Assembly: GCA_948794795.1 (NCBI GenBank)
Contig: CAQGLR010000030.1
Span: 1 to 46,442 of the forward strand
DNA from: an uncultured Lachnospiraceae bacterium
GTDB lineage: Bacteria > Bacillota > Clostridia > Lachnospirales > Lachnospiraceae
Length of the DNA: 46,442 nucleotides
Direction of reading: 5' to 3'
In this document: positions 33,678 through 42,690 of the stretch, piece after piece
Numbering within the stretch: position 1 is the first letter of the stretch
Layout of the letters: each line of letters opens with the position of its first letter
The notes under the pieces: generated by a model
Seen by the model: the letters and a program-made list of their open reading frames with translations, nothing else
Databases searched by the model: none
Told to the model about the DNA's origin: nothing
Made by a program: the position numbers and the translations under genes

Positions 33678-34478
33678 ATGGATTTATCAAAGGAAGAACA
33701 GATACTATACCGCCACTTTGATGATTTAATTAAGCTTGCGGACAGACGGGGTACTCCTGTATTTAGTGGTTTTGCAGGGCTTAATGAAATGGGGCTTATG
33801 TATAAGCTTTTAGAAGACAAAGGCATTACTGGGGAACTGGTTAAGAATTATGTAATTACTTTTGGGGGCTATCCATATGCAGAAAGACAGATAGTTTGTT
33901 TTCTTCCAAATACCTTATATAAAGTGGGGTATGAAGACTTTCCAGTAGACTGTGTCAGGATAAGGCCAGTAAACCACAAATTCTGTGATGCACTTACCCA
34001 CAGGGATTTTCTGGGAACTGTAATGAATATTGGTATTGAAAGGGACCAGATTGGGGATATTATAATAAAGAGAGAAGGGGAGAACCAGCTGTTATCTGGT
34101 TATATATTCTGCCGTAATGACAAAACACCACTTCTTATAGATATTACAAGAATACGCCATACAGCTGTACATGCAGAAATTACGGATGGTACTCTGCTGG
34201 AATATGGACAAAAGTACAAAGATATAACTGGAAGTGTATCTTCAATGCGTTTAGATGCAGTTGTTTCTGTTGCTGTAAAAACATCACGTTCAAAATGCCT
34301 GGCACTTGTAAAAGAGGGCAGTATATTCCTGAACGGGCGCTGTTGTACTGAAGGCTCTAAGAATATTTCTGGCGGGGATGTTATTTCCATAAGGGGATAT
34401 GGAAAATATAAAATAGAGCTGTCACAGTCTGTAACTAAGAAAGGGCGTTACCATATAACAGTTAAACAATACATTTAA
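33678..34478 (+). CDS. ylmH: YlmH-family RNA-binding S4-domain protein
   Basis: A 266-residue protein with an N-terminal YlmH domain (FSGFAGLNEM and YVITFGGYPYAERQIVCFLP) and a C-terminal S4 RNA-binding domain (RLDAVVSVAVKTSRSKCLALVKEG, then IFLNGRCCTEGSKNISGGDVISIRG, quoted in parts). In Bacillus YlmH is linked to rescue of stalled large ribosomal subunits. ATG at 33678 is chosen (AAGGGG upstream, family start); the longer in-frame lead would overlap yggT. Confidence 0.92.
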   Translation: MDLSKEEQILYRHFDDLIKLADRRGTPVFSGFAGLNEMGLMYKLLEDKGITGELVKNYVITFGGYPYAERQIVCFLPNTLYKVGYEDFPVDCVRIRPVNHKFCDALTHRDFLGTVMNIGIERDQIGDIIIKREGENQLLSGYIFCRNDKTPLLIDITRIRHTAVHAEITDGTLLEYGQKYKDITGSVSSMRLDAVVSVAVKTSRSKCLALVKEGSIFLNGRCCTEGSKNISGGDVISIRGYGKYKIELSQSVTKKGRYHITVKQYI

Positions 34479-34511
34479 GGATAACTACACCTAAGAGGAG
34501 GTAATTGGACT

Positions 34512-35351
34512 ATGCTTACACCAAGCGATATACGTAACCGTATGCTTAAAACTACAATGGGTGGTTATAATAAAAAGGATACAGATGATTTTCTGGATTC
34601 TGTGTACCAGAGTTTTGAAACCCTTTATAAAGAAAATAAGGATTTAAAAGACAAAGTTGCTTCATTAAGTGACGGGGTACAATATTATAAACAAATGGAA
34701 AATACACTGCAGAAGGCGCTTATCCTTGCAGAAAAAACTTCTACGGAAACACAGGAAGCCGCCAAAGAAGAAGCAGCTAAACTTATAAAAGAAGCTAAAG
34801 AAAAGGCAGATACACTTTTAAATAATGCAAAAGCTGAAACTGATGCTTTAAGGAATAAGACAAGGACAGAAGCGGATACTCTTATGTCAGAGACCAAGGA
34901 GAAAGCAGAATCTATCCTTGAAGAGGCCAGAATACAGTCTGACCTTATTATGACAGATGCAAAGGCACAGTCTGAAATAACTAAATTAAAGGCACGCCAT
35001 GAGTTTGAAGATGTACAGAAATGTATAAGTAATCTTGTAAAAAGTTATGAAAGTTATTATTCACAGCTTAAAAACCTTGTATCATCACAGATGGAACTTC
35101 TTGAAAGTGATGATTTTAAATTAGAAGTACCTGATATAAATAATGTAACAGATGAAGATATAAATGAAAATGAAGAAGAAACAAATTTCTCATGGAACAA
35201 TACTGTAAATAACAGTGATAGTAATGATGATAGTGGTAATAATGATGACAGTGCTGCTACAGAGGAAGTGCTGCCAGATGAAACATCCAGTAATGGAGAG
35301 GATATAGAGAAAGAACAGGATACACCATTTACATTTATTGATACTGAATAA
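34512..35351 (+). CDS. divIVA: DivIVA-family polar/septal scaffold protein
   Basis: A 279-residue coiled-coil protein. The N-terminal lipid-binding DivIVA domain has LTPSDIRNRMLKTTMGGYNKKDTDDFLDSV, in short the FxxxxGGYNxxxVDxFLD-type motif; two long Ala/Glu/Lys coiled coils (about 35-195) follow, and the last 70 residues are acidic and Asn/Ser/Asp-rich. DivIVA recognises curved membrane at septa and poles. AGGAGG lies 8 nt before the ATG. The acidic tail is longer than in Bacillus. Last morphogenesis gene of the run. Confidence 0.93.
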   Translation: MLTPSDIRNRMLKTTMGGYNKKDTDDFLDSVYQSFETLYKENKDLKDKVASLSDGVQYYKQMENTLQKALILAEKTSTETQEAAKEEAAKLIKEAKEKADTLLNNAKAETDALRNKTRTEADTLMSETKEKAESILEEARIQSDLIMTDAKAQSEITKLKARHEFEDVQKCISNLVKSYESYYSQLKNLVSSQMELLESDDFKLEVPDINNVTDEDINENEEETNFSWNNTVNNSDSNDDSGNNDDSAATEEVLPDETSSNGEDIEKEQDTPFTFIDTE

Positions 35352-35370
35352 ATGGTTAAGGAGAAAAGTT

Positions 35371-36465
35371 ATGGGCAGGGTAATTACAGTACATTATGAT
35401 AATAAACCACTTTATAATATAACTATAGAGAACAGCTACAGCGGGCTTCCTGGTATTTTACAAGGACTTGGTACTAGCAGCCGTAAGCTGTGCATAGTTG
35501 CAGACAGTACAACAGGAAGCCTTTATCTGGATGCAGTCATGGATATTGCAAAAGAATATGCAGATAAAGTTGTATCTTTTATATTTGAAGCAGGAGAGCA
35601 GTCAAAGAATCTTGATACAGCAGGCAATTTATATGAAAAGCTTATAAACGGGCATTTTGACAGGAAAGATATAATCCTTGCACTTGGAGGCGGGGTTACA
35701 GGAGACCTTGCAGGGTTTACAGCTGCAACTTACCTGCGTGGCATACGTGTAATACAGCTTCCGACATCACTTCTTGCTATGGTTGACAGCAGTATTGGCG
35801 GCAAGACGGGTGTTGATTTCAGGGGATATAAAAATATGGTTGGGGCATTCCACCAGCCTTCTGCTGTCTATATAAATACAAGTACACTGGAAACACTTAC
35901 AGATGCACAGTATTTCTCAGGTTTTGGTGAAATAATAAAACATGGTCTTATTAAGGATATGAAGTATTTTGAATATATTTGTGCTAATACAGATAAATTA
36001 AAGAAACGTGATACAAGTGTATTAGAAGAGATAATTGCTGGAAGCTGTGAAATTAAACGTGCTGTTGTGGAAAATGACCCAGAAGAAAAAGGGGAACGTG
36101 CCCTTCTAAATTTTGGACATACACTGGGACATGCTATTGAAAAGCTTATGGATTTTTCAATGCTTCATGGTGAATGTGTGGCAGCAGGCATGGTGGCAGC
36201 TTCATATATTTCAATGGAACGTGGGATGATTAGCAGCAGTGCTTATAATAGTATATGCAAAATAATAGAAGAGTTAAACCTTCCTCTTGCTGTAAAGGGA
36301 ATTAGTGCAGAAGAAATATTAAAGGTATCAAAAAGCGATAAGAAGATGGATGCCAAAAAGATTAAATTTATTCTGCTTGATGGGATGGGCAATGCTGTTA
36401 TAAGGGATGATGTAACTGACAGTGAAATGCTTGGGGCATTAAAACAGGTTTTAAAGGGTGATTGA
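35371..36465 (+). CDS. aroB: 3-dehydroquinate synthase
   Basis: A 364-residue NAD- and metal-dependent enzyme of the shikimate pathway (second step). Visible motifs are LGGGVTGDLAGFTAATYLRG, PTSLLAMVDSSIGGKTGVD, the metal-binding Glu of SGFGEIIKHGLI, NFGHTLGHAIE and HGECVAAGM. ATG at 35371 is chosen because AAGGAG lies 7 nt upstream; the longer frame begins within divIVA. Length is normal. It is inserted between division genes and lspA and is probably co-transcribed with divIVA; there is no other aro gene nearby. Confidence 0.96.
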   Translation: MGRVITVHYDNKPLYNITIENSYSGLPGILQGLGTSSRKLCIVADSTTGSLYLDAVMDIAKEYADKVVSFIFEAGEQSKNLDTAGNLYEKLINGHFDRKDIILALGGGVTGDLAGFTAATYLRGIRVIQLPTSLLAMVDSSIGGKTGVDFRGYKNMVGAFHQPSAVYINTSTLETLTDAQYFSGFGEIIKHGLIKDMKYFEYICANTDKLKKRDTSVLEEIIAGSCEIKRAVVENDPEEKGERALLNFGHTLGHAIEKLMDFSMLHGECVAAGMVAASYISMERGMISSSAYNSICKIIEELNLPLAVKGISAEEILKVSKSDKKMDAKKIKFILLDGMGNAVIRDDVTDSEMLGALKQVLKGD

Positions 36466-36533
36466 AAGGTTCTGCTGGGATAAATAATATTGTGTATAAA
36501 TAAGATATACTTAATTTATTAGGAGATTTTGGG

Positions 36534-37037
36534 TTGAAGAAATATATATTTGGTATTATTGGTTTTATAATACTGCTTGCAGCAGACAGGGTTACAAAAG
36601 TGGCTGCACAGGCCACACTTAAAGGTACAGATGGAATACCTGTAATTAAAGGGGTATTCCGTCTTCTTTACCTGGAAAACCGTGGCGCTGCTTTTGGTGT
36701 TTTACAAAACCAGCGTTTTTTATTGCTGTTTTTTACAGTTATAATATTAATTGCAGTAATTGCTGCATATATAAAAATTCCATTTACAAAAAGATACATA
36801 CCTATGGAAGTGCTTTTAGTGCTTCTGGCATCAGGGGCTATAGGGAATATGGCAGACAGGGCAATATATGGTTATGTGACAGACTTTTTGTATTTTGAAT
36901 TAATAGATTTTCCTATATTTAATGTTGCCGACTGTTATGTAGTTATTGCCGCTTTTACAGCAGCATTTTATATACTCTTTTATTATAAAGATGAGGATTT
37001 TGAGATATTCAAGTTAAAAAAAGCAAAAGGGGATTAA
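36534..37037 (+). CDS. lspA: lipoprotein signal peptidase (signal peptidase II)
   Basis: A 167-residue membrane aspartic protease with four spans. The conserved blocks are ENRGAAFGVL, SGAIGNMADRAIYGYVTDFLYF and IFNVADCY. The catalytic Asp pair is Asp117 (VTDF) and Asp133 (FNVAD). It cleaves lipoprotein signal peptides, such as those of the TPR, solute-binding and D,D-carboxypeptidase lipoproteins in this window. The start is TTG at 36534 with AGGAG 8 nt upstream. It ends 1 bp before rluD, a conserved pairing. Confidence 0.95.
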   Translation: MKKYIFGIIGFIILLAADRVTKVAAQATLKGTDGIPVIKGVFRLLYLENRGAAFGVLQNQRFLLLFFTVIILIAVIAAYIKIPFTKRYIPMEVLLVLLASGAIGNMADRAIYGYVTDFLYFELIDFPIFNVADCYVVIAAFTAAFYILFYYKDEDFEIFKLKKAKGD

Positions 37038-37038
37038 T

Positions 37039-37959
37039 ATGCCAGATGAAAACTATAATGTCAGTGGAACTGAAATAAATATGCGCCTTGATAAGTTTCT
37101 GTCTGGTAAACTCCCTGGAATGTCAAGGTCATATATACAGAAACAGATTAAAGATGGTAATATACTTGTGAATGGAAGTAAAGCCAAAACAGGGTATAAA
37201 ACAAGTATTAATGATATAATCCAAGTACATACAGAACCACCTGGGGAACTTGAAATAGAACCAGAAGATATACCACTTGATATACTTTATGAAGATACAG
37301 ATATTATTGTTATAAATAAACCTAAAAATATGGTAGTACATCCGGCACCAGGCCATTATTCTGGAACTATTGTAAATGCACTGTTGTTTCATTGTAAAGA
37401 TTCACTTTCTGGCATAAATGGTATATTAAGGCCTGGAATAGTGCACAGGATAGACCAGGATACTACAGGGGCTATTGTTATCTGTAAAAATGATGCTTCA
37501 CATAACTGTCTGGCAGAACAGCTTAAAGTACATTCTATTACAAGGAAATATAATGCAATAGTGCATAACCATTTAAAAACAGAAGAAGGCACTATTAAGA
37601 CTACTATAGGCAGGCATCCTGCAGACAGGAAGAAAATGGCAGTTAATGTCAAGAATGGCAGAGAGGCAGTAACCCATTATAAAGTAATTGATAATCTTAA
37701 TAATAAATATACTTACGTTGAGTGCCAGCTTGAAACAGGGCGTACACACCAGATACGTGTCCATATGGCAAGTATTGGAAATCCAGTGCTTGGCGACAAG
37801 ATATATGGGCCTTCAAAGTGTCCATTTAACCTGCAGGGGCAGACACTTCATGCAAGGACACTAGGGTTTATACATCCTTCTACACATAAGTATATGGAAT
37901 TTGAAGCACCGCTTCCAGAATATTTCCAGAAGCTGCTGGGAATTCTTGCACAAAAGTAA
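37039..37959 (+). CDS. rluD: RluD-family 23S rRNA pseudouridine synthase
   Basis: A 306-residue enzyme with an N-terminal S4 domain (MRLDKFLSGKLPGMSRSYIQ) and a RluA-type catalytic domain. The active-site block HRIDQDTTGAIVICKN holds the catalytic Asp; a later mark is ETGRTHQIRVHMA. It isomerises selected uridines of 23S rRNA. AAAGGGG precedes the ATG inside the lspA stop region. Typical lspA-rluD order. Confidence 0.94.
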   Translation: MPDENYNVSGTEINMRLDKFLSGKLPGMSRSYIQKQIKDGNILVNGSKAKTGYKTSINDIIQVHTEPPGELEIEPEDIPLDILYEDTDIIVINKPKNMVVHPAPGHYSGTIVNALLFHCKDSLSGINGILRPGIVHRIDQDTTGAIVICKNDASHNCLAEQLKVHSITRKYNAIVHNHLKTEEGTIKTTIGRHPADRKKMAVNVKNGREAVTHYKVIDNLNNKYTYVECQLETGRTHQIRVHMASIGNPVLGDKIYGPSKCPFNLQGQTLHARTLGFIHPSTHKYMEFEAPLPEYFQKLLGILAQK

Positions 37960-38047
37960 TACAGCTTAGTATACTATTTTGATATTTATTTAGTATATAA
38001 GCCACTTTTAAACTTATACAGCCAGTTAGTGGCGGAATGGAGAAAAA

Positions 38048-39712
38048 ATGGATAGTATTGATAATAAAAAATTAGCAGATTTATTGTTTCCAGATGTAGT
38101 TAATACACCAGCTTATTATGAGGAAAAATACCCATACAGGAAGCTTCCTTCAAAGGCACATGTTACACGTATGGCACCAAGCCCTACAGGTTTTATGCAT
38201 CTTGGCAACCTGTATAGTGCACTTGCTGATGAAAGGATTGCGCATAAAAAGGGTGGTGTATTTTATTTAAGGATTGAGGATACAGACGAAAAACGTAAAG
38301 TTGAAGGTGCTGTTGAAACTATTATAAATGTAATGCGTTATTTTAATATAGAATTTGATGAGGGTGCAGGTTTTGAAAGTAATGGGGATAATAACGCTTA
38401 TGGGCCATATTTCCAGAGGCAGAGAGTAGAAATATACCATACTTATGTTAAAGACCTTGTAGAAAAAGGACTTGCATACCCTTGTTTCTGTACAGAACAG
38501 GAACTTGAGAAGACAAGACAGAAACAGGATGCAGATAAAATCCTTACTGGTTATTATGGTGAGTATGCAACATGCCGCAATCTCTCATTTGAAGAAGCAG
38601 AAGCAAATATAAAAGCTGGCAAAGAGTATGTTATAAGGCTGCGTTCACAAGGAAGCCCTGATAGAGAAATTGTATTTAAAGACAGTATCAAAGGTGAAGT
38701 AAAACTTCCAGAAAATATACATGATATTGTGCTTCTTAAAAAAGATGGAGTGCCAACATACCATTTTGCACATGCTATAGATGACCATCTTATGAGGACT
38801 ACAATGGTTATAAGAGGTGGTGAATGGCTTGCCTCAGTACCAATACATTATGAACTTTTTCATGTCCTTGGATTTAAAATGCCGTCTTATGGGCATACAG
38901 CACTTCTTATGAAGTTTGATGAAGAAACAGGTGGCAAAAGGAAACTGTCCAAGAGAAAAGACCCTGAACTTTCACTTGACTATTACAGGAAAGACGGGTA
39001 CCATCCATATTGCATGAAAGTTTACCTGCTTACATTGCTTAATTCTAATTTTGAAGAATGGCATGAGAAGTTCCCAGATAAAGATATTAATGAATTTCCA
39101 TTTTCAGTTGATAAAATGAGCCAGTCTGGAGCATTATTTGATAAAGACAAGCTTCATAATATCTGTAAAAATGAGCTTTCAAACTTATCAGAATATGAAA
39201 TGTATGATTTCTTATATGAATGGGCATTAGAACATGAACCTTCCAAATGTGGCATATGGTTTGCAGATAAAGAGAAAATGCTTGGTATCCTCAGGCTTTA
39301 TATGGGCATTGGAATGAAACGCAGAAGAAAAGATTTTATATATGCAAGACAAGTATTTGAACTGGTTTCTTATTTCTTTGATATGGAAGAAGGACAACAG
39401 GAGAAAGATAGTTACAGAAGTGACAGTGAAACAGTAAAAGCTGTCCTTAATGAATATCTTGCAACATACAGGCATGATGATGATAATAATGAATGGTTTA
39501 ATAAACTGAAAGCCATTGCAGATAAACTTGGATTTGCTTCAGATATGAAAGCATATAAGAAAGAACCAGAAAAGTACAGGGGAAATGTATCTGATATTGC
39601 TGAAATTATACGTATTGCAATTACAGGACGTGCCAATACACCTGATTTGTGGTCAATAGTCCATGTAATGGGAGAGGAACAGATGACAGGACGCATAAAA
39701 GCGGAATTGTAA
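38048..39712 (+). CDS. gltX: glutamyl-tRNA synthetase
   Basis: A 554-residue class I aminoacyl-tRNA synthetase. The HIGH-type motif is APSPTGFMHLGNLYSAL and the KMSKS-type motif is KRKLSKRKDPE. An N-terminal lead of about 45 residues before the first motif and a long C-terminal region make it longer than the classical 470-490 residues, as in related Clostridia. It charges tRNA-Glu and may also charge tRNA-Gln if an amidotransferase is present elsewhere. GGAGAAAAA precedes the ATG. A large palindrome, not a typical terminator, follows. Confidence 0.95.
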   Translation: MDSIDNKKLADLLFPDVVNTPAYYEEKYPYRKLPSKAHVTRMAPSPTGFMHLGNLYSALADERIAHKKGGVFYLRIEDTDEKRKVEGAVETIINVMRYFNIEFDEGAGFESNGDNNAYGPYFQRQRVEIYHTYVKDLVEKGLAYPCFCTEQELEKTRQKQDADKILTGYYGEYATCRNLSFEEAEANIKAGKEYVIRLRSQGSPDREIVFKDSIKGEVKLPENIHDIVLLKKDGVPTYHFAHAIDDHLMRTTMVIRGGEWLASVPIHYELFHVLGFKMPSYGHTALLMKFDEETGGKRKLSKRKDPELSLDYYRKDGYHPYCMKVYLLTLLNSNFEEWHEKFPDKDINEFPFSVDKMSQSGALFDKDKLHNICKNELSNLSEYEMYDFLYEWALEHEPSKCGIWFADKEKMLGILRLYMGIGMKRRRKDFIYARQVFELVSYFFDMEEGQQEKDSYRSDSETVKAVLNEYLATYRHDDDNNEWFNKLKAIADKLGFASDMKAYKKEPEKYRGNVSDIAEIIRIAITGRANTPDLWSIVHVMGEEQMTGRIKAEL

Positions 39713-39752
39713 TTTATGGGCATATCTTAAGGCATGTTTAAAAATTAAAAAG

Positions 39753-39931
39753 TGCACAAATTATGTGGCTCTGGCAATTCCAAAGTTTTACCACAGGCAG
39801 CCGCTTGCGCTTGGATGGGATGCGCAGTGGTGCATAAAGCTACAAAAAACGTAGCTTAAGCACCAGCGCCCCCAAACAGCTGCCTTTTGGTAAAACATTT
39901 GGAATTTGCCAGAGTAATATAATCTTTGTAT
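39753..39931. repeat. about 180-bp imperfect palindrome behind gltX
   Basis: The left arm (39769-39801: CTCTGGCAATTCCAAAG, TTTTACC, GGCAGC) is mirrored by the right arm (39879-39914: GCTGCC, GGTAAAA, TTTGGAATTTGCCAGAG). The pairing extends outward through CAAATTAT/ATAATCTTTG and inward through GGTGC/GCACC to a perfect central hairpin AAGCTAC (39837-39843) with GTAGCTT (39851-39857) around AAAAAAC. It has no coding frame of its own. It may be a miniature inverted-repeat element, or the 3' structure of the gltX transcript. Confidence 0.75.
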
Positions 39932-40011
39932 AAATTTGATTTTCAAGCATCAATAAATCTTTTAATTTATTGGGTTTTTCTTAACTAAATGACATTGTGT
40001 TTAGATAGGAT

Positions 40012-40063
40012 GCTGCTTTATGGTAAAACATTTGGAATTTGCCAGAATAATATAATATTTGTT
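40012..40063. repeat. second copy of the right arm of the gltX-side palindrome
   Basis: This stretch repeats 39880-39931 almost base for base: GGTAAAACATTTGGAATTTG, CCAGA, TAATATAAT and TTTGT are kept. The copies are 132 bp apart. The rest of the 39713-40116 spacer (404 bp) is AT-rich and holds no gene. Confidence 0.75.
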
Positions 40064-40116
40064 CAGTTTTCAAATTTAAAAGTAATTTTCAAATACGCCT
40101 TATAACGGAGTTTATT

Positions 40117-40848
40117 ATGAATATAACATATATTGGACATAGTGGCTTTCTTATGGATACAGGAAGTGCATATTTTTTGTTTGATTATTATAATGGAATA
40201 ATACCAGAGATGGATATGGGTAAGCCACTTATAGTATTTACAAGCCATAAGCACCAGGACCATTTTAATCCTGGAATATTCGGGCTTGCAGATATATATC
40301 CAGGCACATTGTTTGTACTTGCTAAAGGTGTGCCATATAAAAACCTGGCTGTAAAATATTCAAAAAGTATTGCAAGGCAGGGGGATTTTAAAAATATATT
40401 GCTGGTAAAAAAAGATATTTCTTTAGATATTGTATTGTCTAATGGAGAAAAACTTGGTATAAGGACGCTGCGCTCAACAGATGAGGGCGTAGCGTTCCTT
40501 CTTTTATATAATGGAAAAAGATATTACCATGCAGGTGATTTAAATTTATGGATATGGGATGGTGAAACAGAAGAATATAACAGAAATATGGAGAAAAAGT
40601 ATATAATAGAAATGGAAAAGTTAAAGGGGATGGAAATTGATATAGCATTTGTCCCGCTTGACCCAAGGCTTGGAGGCAATGCATATGCAGGACTTAAAAC
40701 TTTTCTTTCTTATGTACATTGTAATCATGTATTTCCAATGCATTGCTGGGGTAATTATGGAATAATAGAGTCTTTTATTGAGGAATATCCAGAATATAAA
40801 GAACAAATTGTAAAAATAATATATGAAAACCAATGTTACGGATTTTAG
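40117..40848 (+). CDS. metallo-beta-lactamase-fold hydrolase
   Basis: A 243-residue MBL-fold protein (UlaG/YtxH-like class). The metal motif is SHKHQDHF (HxHxDH form with the first His kept), then HAGDLNLW (metal-bridging Asp) and FPMHCWG (final His). The N-terminus ITYIGHSGFLMDTG is typical of the family. It probably cleaves an ester or phosphodiester bond of an unknown substrate in the cytoplasm. CGGAG lies 7 nt before the ATG. No conserved partner nearby. Confidence 0.85.
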   Translation: MNITYIGHSGFLMDTGSAYFLFDYYNGIIPEMDMGKPLIVFTSHKHQDHFNPGIFGLADIYPGTLFVLAKGVPYKNLAVKYSKSIARQGDFKNILLVKKDISLDIVLSNGEKLGIRTLRSTDEGVAFLLLYNGKRYYHAGDLNLWIWDGETEEYNRNMEKKYIIEMEKLKGMEIDIAFVPLDPRLGGNAYAGLKTFLSYVHCNHVFPMHCWGNYGIIESFIEEYPEYKEQIVKIIYENQCYGF

Positions 40849-40874
40849 ACTAGAAGCAGTAAAGGAGGGTGCCA

Positions 40875-42167
40875 ATGAAGAAAAAACTGCCTATAGGAAT
40901 AGAATTATTTAGTGAAATTATCCAGGACAATTATTACTATGTTGATAAAACAAATATGATTAAAGAATTAATTTTATCTAAAAGTAAAGTAACCCTTTTT
41001 ACACGTCCACGCCGTTTTGGCAAAAGTTTAAATATGGATATGTTAAAAACATTTTTTAAAGTAGAAACGGATGTTTCTCTTTTTAATGGATTAGATATTT
41101 CAAATGAAAAAGAATTATGTGAAAAATACCAGGGAAAATTTCCTGTAATATTAATTAGTTTAAAAGATATTGACGGGGAATCTTTTAAGGATTTTATTAC
41201 AAGGTTAAAGTTTATATTGTTTGATGAAATATCATGTTTTGACTGGTTAATGGAAAGTGATAAATTAACAGAATATGATAAAGTGCCATTAAGGCAGTTA
41301 TTATTAGGTGATTTTGAAGGGATTGTAGATTTACCCGGATGCTTAAAACTGTTGTGCAGGCTTTTATATAAGCACTATGGTAAAAAGACTATTATCCTGG
41401 TTGATGAATACGATGTACCTCTGGACAGGGCATACCAGAGAGGGTTTTATAATGAAATGGTAACACTTTTACGCCTTATGTTTGGAAGTATAATTAAAAC
41501 TAATACTTATCTTGAATTTGCTGTTTTAACTGGCTGTTTAAGGGTTTCTAAAGAGAGCATATTTACAGGTATGAATATTTTTAAAACTATGACAATTTCA
41601 GATAATAATTTTTCAGGGTATTTTGGCTTTACTGATAAAGAAGTAAGTGATATGCTTGAGTATTATGGACTAGAAGATAAGTATATATTCTTTAAAGAAT
41701 GGTATAATGGTTACAGGTTTGGAAATACTTCTGTTTATTGTCCATGGGATGTTATTAACCAGTGTGATTATTTATATACAAATAATAATTTTGTTATGAA
41801 ACCATACTGGATTAACAGCAGTGGCAATAGTATAATAAAAGAGATTATTAAAAACAGTTCTGGTAAAATAAAAAAACAATTAGAGGCACTTGTATCTGGT
41901 GAAAGTATACAACAAGAAATAATACAGGAATTAACATATTCTGGTTTAGATAATACTGATAATGATTTTATAAATTTATGGAGCCTTTTATATACTACAG
42001 GATATTTAACAGATGCCTGTACACCTGCTGGGGATATGCATACACTTATTATACCTAATTTAGAGATTTATAAAATTTATGAAAAGCAAATTATGCCTTT
42101 ACTTAAAGAAAGAATTGTAAATAACAGTGAACAATGGAAAGAACTTTGTAAAGCTATATATGGGTGA
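40875..42167 (+). pseudogene. AAA-ATPase part of a split AAA/PD-(D/E)XK family protein
   Basis: A 430-residue product with the AAA-ATPase_like domain: Walker A RPRRFGKS (44-51), Walker B IILVDEYDVPLD, and a helical C-terminal region with GYFGFTDKEV. It begins PIGIELFSEI(I), YYYVDKTNMI, the standard start of these proteins. Family members are single chains of about 550 residues that end in a PD-(D/E)XK nuclease domain. Here the frame stops at TGA 42165 just at the junction, and the nuclease part continues one frame over. ATG at 40875 has AAGGAGG in front; the GTG at 40869 overlaps that site. Either a frameshifted gene or a two-piece form. Such genes are common, variable accessory genes of gut anaerobes; function unknown. 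Confidence 0.85.
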
Positions 42168-42606
42168 TGCCAGTATAACAGAAAAGTTTCTTAATAGTTT
42201 TTTATTTAGCCATGCCAGTATAAGGGACACTTATTACAGAAAAGATATAAAAGAGAATTTTTATCATGGTTTTTTACTTCAGACATTAAGTATTAATGAT
42301 TTGTGGTATGTAAGGTCAAATGTAGAATCAGGTACAGGTTATCCAGATATTATAGCAGAAGATGAAAAAAGAAAAACTGGATGGGTTTTTGAATTAAAAT
42401 ATGCAGAAGAAAGAGATAAAAACAAAGAACAAGATAAAATGCTTAAACGTGCATGTGAAGAAGCTATGGAACAAATTAAGGTTAATGATTATACAGCAAT
42501 TTTAAGAAAAGACGGGATGGAAACAATATATGCTTTTGGCATTGCCTTTTGCAGAAAGCAATGTAAAGTTATCTGCAGGCAGGAAAACAATATTGCATAT
42601 AATTAA
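42160..42606 (+). pseudogene. PD-(D/E)XK nuclease part of the split protein, +1 frame
   Basis: The frame continues the family sequence without loss: GDASITEKFLNSFL, ASIRDTYYRKDIKENFYHG and the nuclease core with Asp in GYPDIIAED and the Glu-x-Lys of FELKYAEE. The end CEEAMEQIKVND is also typical. A GTG at 42127 or an ATG at 42160 could start it, but neither has a good ribosome site, so independent translation is doubtful. The catalytic residues are intact. Read with a single +1 shift at the GGG-TGA junction, the two halves give a full-length family member. Confidence 0.8.
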
Positions 42607-42690
42607 AATAAAACATGTATAACTAATTGTATCCAGGTTATTCTATTATTAACACATTATAAGCCATTTCTGGCAGAAATGAGGTAATAT

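Noticed and set aside
40875..42606. Anti-phage or restriction system
   Set aside because: The AAA/PD-(D/E)XK family is common in gut anaerobes with no defence partner here; naming it a defence system would go beyond the sequence.
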